Assembly (NCBI GenBank): GCA_030148485.1
Contig: JASBTJ010000005.1
Span: forward strand, 1-64,000
Origin: Gammaproteobacteria bacterium
GTDB lineage: Bacteria; Pseudomonadota; Gammaproteobacteria; Chromatiales; Chromatiaceae
Direction: 5' to 3'
Length of the DNA stretch: 64,000 nucleotides
Shown: positions 59,446-64,000 of the stretch, piece after piece
Layout of the letters: each line of letters begins with the position of its first letter
Position numbering within the stretch: the stretch's first letter is position 1
Made by a program: the position numbers and the translations under genes
The notes under the pieces: generated by a model
What the model was told of the DNA's origin: nothing
Seen by the model: the letters and a program-made list of their open reading frames with translations, nothing else
Database searches by the model: none

Positions 59446-60723
59446 ATGAGTCAGTCGCCGGATACCCAGGACGCCGATTTCTCCCTCAACCAGGCGGCCC
59501 TGGAATACCACGCCCAGCCGATTCCGGGAAAAATCTGTATCGCCCTCACCAAACCCACCGCCACCCAGCGCGATCTGGCGTTGGCCTATTCGCCCGGTGT
59601 GGCGGCGCCGGTGCGCAAGATCGCCGAGCAGGCGGACGACGCGTACAAATACACCGGCAAGGGGAATCTGGTCGCCGTCATCACCGATGGCACGGCGGTG
59701 CTGGGGCTGGGGAATGTCGGCGCCTTGGCCGGCAAGCCGGTGATGGAAGGCAAGGGTGTGCTGTTCAAGCATTTCGCCGGTATCGACGTATTCGATATCG
59801 AGGTGGATGCCGACAACCCAGGCGACTTCATCGATACGGTGAAACGTATCGCGCCGACCTTTGGCGGCATCAACCTGGAAGACATCGGTGCGCCGCATTG
59901 TTTTGAGATCGAACAGGCGCTGATTGAAGCATTGGATATCCCGGTGTTCCACGACGACCAGCATGGCACCGCCATCATCATCGCCGCCGGGCTGCTCAAT
60001 GCCCTGGAACTGCAAGGCAAGACGCTGGCCGAGGCGCGTATCGTGGTGCTCGGGGCCGGCGCGGCCGGGATCGCCGCGATCCACTTGTTGATCGAAATGG
60101 GCGCGACAGCGGCAAACATTCTGGCGTTGGACCGTCAGGGTGTCATCCATCGCGGTCGTGAAGGCCTGCATGCCTCGAAGCAGAGTGTCGCCGTCGACAC
60201 CGACAAGCGCACCCTGGCCGATGCCATGGACGGCGCGGACGTGTTCATCGGGCTGTCGGGTCCGGGGCTGGTGAGTCGGGAGATGCTGGCGTCCATGGCG
60301 GCCAAACCGGTGGTGTTCGCCTTGTCGAACCCGGTGCCGGAGATCCGTCCGGAGGTCGCCCATGCGGAACGCGATGACTTGATCATGGCCACCGGGAGAT
60401 CGGACTATCCGAACAAGGTGAACAACGTACTCGGGTTCCCCTTTCTGTTTCGCGGCGCGCTGGATGTGCGTGCGCGGCGCATCAACGAGGCGATGAAGAT
60501 CGCCACCGCACAAGCGCTCAAGGAGCTGGCACGCGAACCGGTGCCCGCCGAAGTGCTGGTGGCGTATGGTCGTGACGCCATGGCATTCGGTCCTGACTAT
60601 ATCCTGCCGACCCCACTGGACCCGCGCCTGCGCGAAGTGTTGCCGCCGGCCGTCGCCCAGGCCGCCATCGACAGCGGCGTGGCTCGTGCGCCTTGGCCGT
60701 TGCACTACCCGCCGCAATCCTGA
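59446..60723 (+). CDS. maeB: NAD(P)-dependent malic enzyme (oxaloacetate-decarboxylating)
   Basis: Converts malate to pyruvate and CO2. 425 residues: N-terminal LALAYSPGVAAPVRKIAEQ, catalytic GIDVFDIEVDADNP and DDQHGTAIIIAAG, and NAD(P)-binding VVLGAGAAGIAAIHLL. It is the short form: the phosphotransacetylase-like domain of long MaeB proteins is absent. Followed by gltA, on the same strand. Confidence 0.9.
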   Translation: MSQSPDTQDADFSLNQAALEYHAQPIPGKICIALTKPTATQRDLALAYSPGVAAPVRKIAEQADDAYKYTGKGNLVAVITDGTAVLGLGNVGALAGKPVMEGKGVLFKHFAGIDVFDIEVDADNPGDFIDTVKRIAPTFGGINLEDIGAPHCFEIEQALIEALDIPVFHDDQHGTAIIIAAGLLNALELQGKTLAEARIVVLGAGAAGIAAIHLLIEMGATAANILALDRQGVIHRGREGLHASKQSVAVDTDKRTLADAMDGADVFIGLSGPGLVSREMLASMAAKPVVFALSNPVPEIRPEVAHAERDDLIMATGRSDYPNKVNNVLGFPFLFRGALDVRARRINEAMKIATAQALKELAREPVPAEVLVAYGRDAMAFGPDYILPTPLDPRLREVLPPAVAQAAIDSGVARAPWPLHYPPQS

Positions 60724-60840
60724 GTGGTGCACCGGGTTTTCCCGCGATGAGGCGGATCGACGCCTGTGCTAGCCTTTGCGCCCGGCGCGCCGATAACCAG
60801 TCATCGTCGTTCAGGCGTGGCGCAATTGATGGAGAGTGAA

Positions 60841-62136
60841 ATGTCAGACAAGAAAGCCCTGCTGACCAATCAGGCCACCGGCAAGAGCGTCGAGCTGCCG
60901 ATCCGCTCCGGGTCCGTCGGTCCGGACGCCGTCGATATCAGCGCCCTGTACAAGCAGACCGGCATGTTCACTTTCGACTCGGGGTTCGTGTCCACCGCCA
61001 GCTGCGAGTCGTCCATCACCTACATTGATGGTAATGAAGGCATCCTGCGCTACCGCGGATATCCCATCGAACAGCTGGCCGAGAATTCGTCTTTCCTGGA
61101 AGTGGCCTACCTGCTGCTGTACGGCGAACTCCCGACTGCTGTCCAGATGGCGACGTTCGATCAGAACATCACCCGCCACACCATGATCAACGAGGCCTTG
61201 TTGCGCTTTTTCGAAGGCTTTCATTACGACGCCCACCCGATGGCCATGATGGTCGGTGTCACCGGATCGCTGGCGGCCTTCTACCATGATTCCCTGGATA
61301 TCCACGACCCGCGTCACCGCGAGATCAGCGCGCACCGCATGATCGCCAAGATGCCCACCATCGCCGCCGCCTGCTACAAGCACAATATGGGCGAGCCGAT
61401 CATGTACCCGCGCAACGATCTGGGCTATTGCGGCAATTTCATGCAGATGATGTTCGCCACCCCTTGCGAGCCGTATCAGGTCAGCCCGGTGGCGGAAAAG
61501 GCGTTGAACCTGCTGTTCATCCTGCATGCCGACCACGAGCATAATGCGTCCACATCCACAGTCCGGTTGGCGGGCAGTTCCGGCGCCAACCCCTTCGCCT
61601 GCGTGGCGGCCGGCATCGCATCGTTGTGGGGACCGGCCCATGGTGGCGCCAATGAGGCGGTCTTGGACATGCTCGAGGAGATCGGCGACGTATCCAATAT
61701 CGACAAGTACATCGCCAAGGCCAAGGACAAGAAAGACCCGTTCCGCCTGATGGGTTTCGGTCATCGGGTGTACAAGAACATGGACCCGCGCGCCACCATC
61801 ATCCGCCAGACCGCCCACGAAGTGCTCGACGAGTTGGCCGATAGCAACAACCCGCTGTTCGAGCTGGCACTGCGCCTGGAAGAGATCGCCCTCCAGGACG
61901 AGTACTTCGTGGAGAAGAAACTGTATCCGAACGTCGACTTCTACTCGGGCATCATCTACCGCGCGCTGGGTATCCCGCGGACCATGTTCACGGTGATGTT
62001 CGCCATCGCCCGCACCGCGGGCTGGGTATCCCACTGGATGGAGATGATCTCCGACCCGGCGCATCGTATCGGCCGCCCCCGGCAGATCTACTCCGGCAAC
62101 GCGCTGCGCGACTACGTCCCGGTGGACCGTCGCTGA
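60841..62136 (+). CDS. gltA: Citrate synthase, type II
   Basis: Condenses acetyl-CoA with oxaloacetate. 431 residues with the N-terminal beta-domain of hexameric type II enzymes ([20 protein letters not shown]), catalytic His/Asp blocks [14 protein letters not shown] and [14 protein letters not shown], and C-terminal [13 protein letters not shown] 60841 follows GGAGAG by 4 nt; an upstream TTG at 60766 is in frame but unlikely. Confidence 0.96.
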   Translation: MSDKKALLTNQATGKSVELPIRSGSVGPDAVDISALYKQTGMFTFDSGFVSTASCESSITYIDGNEGILRYRGYPIEQLAENSSFLEVAYLLLYGELPTAVQMATFDQNITRHTMINEALLRFFEGFHYDAHPMAMMVGVTGSLAAFYHDSLDIHDPRHREISAHRMIAKMPTIAAACYKHNMGEPIMYPRNDLGYCGNFMQMMFATPCEPYQVSPVAEKALNLLFILHADHEHNASTSTVRLAGSSGANPFACVAAGIASLWGPAHGGANEAVLDMLEEIGDVSNIDKYIAKAKDKKDPFRLMGFGHRVYKNMDPRATIIRQTAHEVLDELADSNNPLFELALRLEEIALQDEYFVEKKLYPNVDFYSGIIYRALGIPRTMFTVMFAIARTAGWVSHWMEMISDPAHRIGRPRQIYSGNALRDYVPVDRR

Positions 62137-62203
62137 CGGTCAGTCGGCTTGTCCTCAGGAAGCGCTGAATAAGCCCATCCTGGACGTCTCAGCAGCACGC
62201 TGC

Positions 62204-62305
62204 GCTGCAAACGGGGTTTGCAGCTTGCTTCAAAATCAGTCGCTTGCCGTGACCGATTTTGGCGGCACCTCCCTGTGCCGCGGAACCTCTGAATTTTTCA
62301 GAGGT
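62204..62305. repeat. Array of four consecutive stem-loops downstream of gltA
   Basis: Four hairpins in 102 nt: GCTGCAAAC/GTTTGCAGC (62204-62224, perfect 9 bp), AAAATCAGTC/GACCGATTTT (62232-62260, one mismatch), GCGGCAC/GTGCCGC (62262-62281, perfect) and CCTCTGAA/TTCAGAGG (62286-62304, perfect, T-rich loop). It fills the gltA to minus-strand gene gap; the last hairpin overlaps that gene's stop codon. Confidence 0.75.
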
Positions 62306-62900
62306 GGCCTAACATCTGGGCCAGATCCTGGGCCGATAGGCCTTTCAGGGGGCCATCGCCCAATGGGTCCCTGGGCGGATCGTGGCGGTCCGCGGGGTCG
62401 AGTACGATCAGCTCCACGCCACTATCGCCGGCCTGGAACGACAGCGTCGGCCGGGCCGCACGACGGTTGCGGCTGAAGTCGAGCATGGTCTCGCCAGCGC
62501 GCCACGGGATGTGTCGGTCGGTCAGGGCCAGTGCCACCTGTTCCGGCGTATCGGCACGCAACAGCAGTTGGATACGCTGGTGGCGATCAGCCACGCCGCG
62601 CGCCACCGGGCCGATCAGGCGGGGGGCGAAACCGTCTAGATCGTGCATCGCTTGAAGCGCCAAGCGGCGCAGCTGCAGCAGTTCCTGGGGCTGGTGGTCG
62701 CGCTGAAACAGTGCCTGATATTCCCGCAGTGCAGCATCGATGGCGTTGGCGTCCGGCCAGTGTCTGGGGTTGCGCTCGCCGAGCCGCTCGGCCGCCTTGC
62801 GGCAAGCCGCGTGATGATCTTGGCAATGACCCTGGGCGATCAGTCGGGCGGCCTCGCTGGCGATGGCGCGGGTCAGTCCCGCCTGGCGTCGGCTGCCCAT
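62298..62900 (-). CDS. Conserved nucleotidyltransferase-like protein, function unknown
   Basis: 200 residues from ATG 62900. Recognisable blocks: HAACRKAAERLGERNPRHWP, LREYQALFQRDHQPQELLQL, APRLIGPVARGVADRHQRI and SGVELIVLDPADR. This pattern belongs to an uncharacterised gammaproteobacterial family that looks like a minimal nucleotidyltransferase fold (GPV-x-x-GxAD). Follows the PBP gene by 7 nt on the same strand. No activity is assigned. Confidence 0.65.
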   Translation of the reverse strand: MGSRRQAGLTRAIASEAARLIAQGHCQDHHAACRKAAERLGERNPRHWPDANAIDAALREYQALFQRDHQPQELLQLRRLALQAMHDLDGFAPRLIGPVARGVADRHQRIQLLLRADTPEQVALALTDRHIPWRAGETMLDFSRNRRAARPTLSFQAGDSGVELIVLDPADRHDPPRDPLGDGPLKGLSAQDLAQMLGHL

Positions 62901-62907
62901 GCGGCCC

Positions 62908-64000
62908 TCAGAACAGATCTTCCACCACGGCGCCACCGCTGCTGCCACCGGCAGGGGTGGTGCCGACCCCCAGGGTGGCGCTGCTCGGTTGCGCCGGCAC
63001 CTGATCCGGGCGGAATACCTCGAAGATGCTGTCCGGATCGCCGGCCGCGGCACGCAGGCCGGTGTCGGGGTCGATGCGTACGGTAACCATGTCACTGGGC
63101 ATGGTGGGCTCGATGTCGGGCACTCCGCGCAAGGCCTCGCGCATATAGGCGATCCAGGCCGGCAGTGCGGCGCGGCCACCGACCTCGCCGCGACCGAGTT
63201 TGGCATTGCTGTCGAAGCCGACCCAGGCGATGGTGACCAGCGCTTGGTTGTAACCGTTGAACCAGGCATCCCGTTGTTCGTTGGTGGTGCCGGTCTTACC
63301 GGCGAGATCCCGGCGTCCGAGTACCTTGGCGCGGGTCGCGGTGCCGCGGGTGATCACGTCCTGCATCATCGAATACATGGTGTAGCGGTTGTCCTCGGAG
63401 ATGACCCGCGGCGCTATCGGCAGGCCGTCCGGCGTCGTGGCGTCCGGCCGATCCGCTGTGCAGCGCTCGCATACCGTGGCCGGCGTACTCTCATAGACCA
63501 CTTGGCCGTCCTGCTCGACCTTGTGGATCACGTACGGATCCACCAGATAGCCGCCATTGGACAGTACCGCGTAGCCGCGGGCCATTTGCAGCGGGGTCAC
63601 GGTGCCGCTGCCGAGCGCCAGCGACAGATCGTGGGGCAGCTTGTCGGGGTCGAAGCCGAAGCGGGCGATATGCTCGAGCGCCTTCTGTACGCCCATCGCC
63701 CGCAGCAGGCGGATGGAGACCAGGTTGCGGGACTTGGTCAGCGCCATACGCAGCCGTGTTGGGCCGAAGAACTTGCCGCTGTAGTTTTCCGGGCGCCAGG
63801 CGGCCTCCAGGCTGCGGTCGTCGAATACCACGGGCGCGTCGTTGATCAAGCTGGCGGGGGTGAAGCCGTTTTCCAGTGCCGCGGAGTAGATGAATGCCTT
63901 GAATCCGGAGCCGGGCTGCCGTTCGGCCTGGGTTGCACGGTTGAACTTGCTGACGCTGTAGTCATAGCCGCCGATCATCGCCAGTACAGCGCCATCGCGC
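62908..64000 (-). CDS. Penicillin-binding protein 1A, C-terminal part
   Basis: The 5' part lies outside the window; the frame is open to its edge. Visible: the transpeptidase domain with DGAVLAMIGGYDYS, catalytic SxxK in PGSGFKAF, SxN in SRNLVS and KTG in LAGKTGTTNEQRDAW. The C-terminus is short and glycine-rich (GGSSGGAVVEDLF). A bifunctional class A PBP (glycosyltransferase-transpeptidase) is expected from the family, but the glycosyltransferase domain is not in view. Confidence 0.92.
   Translation of the reverse strand, partial: RDGAVLAMIGGYDYSVSKFNRATQAERQPGSGFKAFIYSAALENGFTPASLINDAPVVFDDRSLEAAWRPENYSGKFFGPTRLRMALTKSRNLVSIRLLRAMGVQKALEHIARFGFDPDKLPHDLSLALGSGTVTPLQMARGYAVLSNGGYLVDPYVIHKVEQDGQVVYESTPATVCERCTADRPDATTPDGLPIAPRVISEDNRYTMYSMMQDVITRGTATRAKVLGRRDLAGKTGTTNEQRDAWFNGYNQALVTIAWVGFDSNAKLGRGEVGGRAALPAWIAYMREALRGVPDIEPTMPSDMVTVRIDPDTGLRAAAGDPDSIFEVFRPDQVPAQPSSATLGVGTTPAGGSSGGAVVEDLF

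Overview
The window is GC-rich gammaproteobacterial chromosome carrying the replication-origin neighbourhood: dnaA, rpmH-rnpA-yidC-mnmE, mnmG, rsmG-parA-parB, a complete ATP synthase operon and glmU-glmS, all in the usual order. An orphan soxCD pair, a TauE/SafE exporter, malic enzyme, citrate synthase and a large redox cluster point to a sulfur-oxidising Chromatiales/Ectothiorhodospiraceae-like organism. This is inferred from gene content only; there is no rRNA or tRNA here to place it.

Layout. 1-9138: DnaA boxes, dnaA (minus strand), ribosomal protein/RNase P/membrane insertion/tRNA modification genes and murI. 9221-11108: soxC-soxD. 11116-14185: GST, rsmG, parAB. 14228-21396: promoter, atpIBEFHAGDC and terminator. 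21602-24803: glmU-glmS. 25165-40789: the accessory block described next. 40900-46254: mscL, a deacylase/rimK/rimB set, a truncated yqhA, corA-like and mscS-like genes. 46313-50394: copper-handling cluster. 50695-52866: uvrD broken by an in-frame amber codon. 52970-56742: AlgI/AlgJ-like O-acetylation pair and an orphan TRAP binding protein. 56801-64000: hemW, small regulators, rpmE, maeB, gltA, a nucleotidyltransferase-like gene and the 3' part of a PBP1A gene.

The most interesting region is 25.2-40.8 kb. An SsuABC/TauABC-type importer, whose binding protein ends in a NosL-like tail, sits with a GntR/UTRA regulator, an AprA-like flavoprotein, an AprB-like 2[4Fe-4S] protein, a ten-repeat HEAT protein, an FdxA-type ferredoxin, a complete Rnf complex (rnfABCDGE) and the flavin transferase apbE. 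Divergently placed are an RnfH-like protein with an added coiled coil and a TauE/SafE exporter. Four copies of one 18-bp motif (13 of 18 positions invariant) lie before rnfH-tauE, the binding protein, the permease and the GntR gene, and two of them lie just downstream of sigma-54-type -24/-12 elements. I infer one regulon: import of an anionic, probably sulfur-containing compound, low-potential electrons from NADH through Rnf and ferredoxin, reduction by an AprAB-like enzyme, and export of sulfite or a related anion. Substrate and reaction are not shown by the sequence.

I saw no insertion sequence, CRISPR array, tRNA or rRNA gene.
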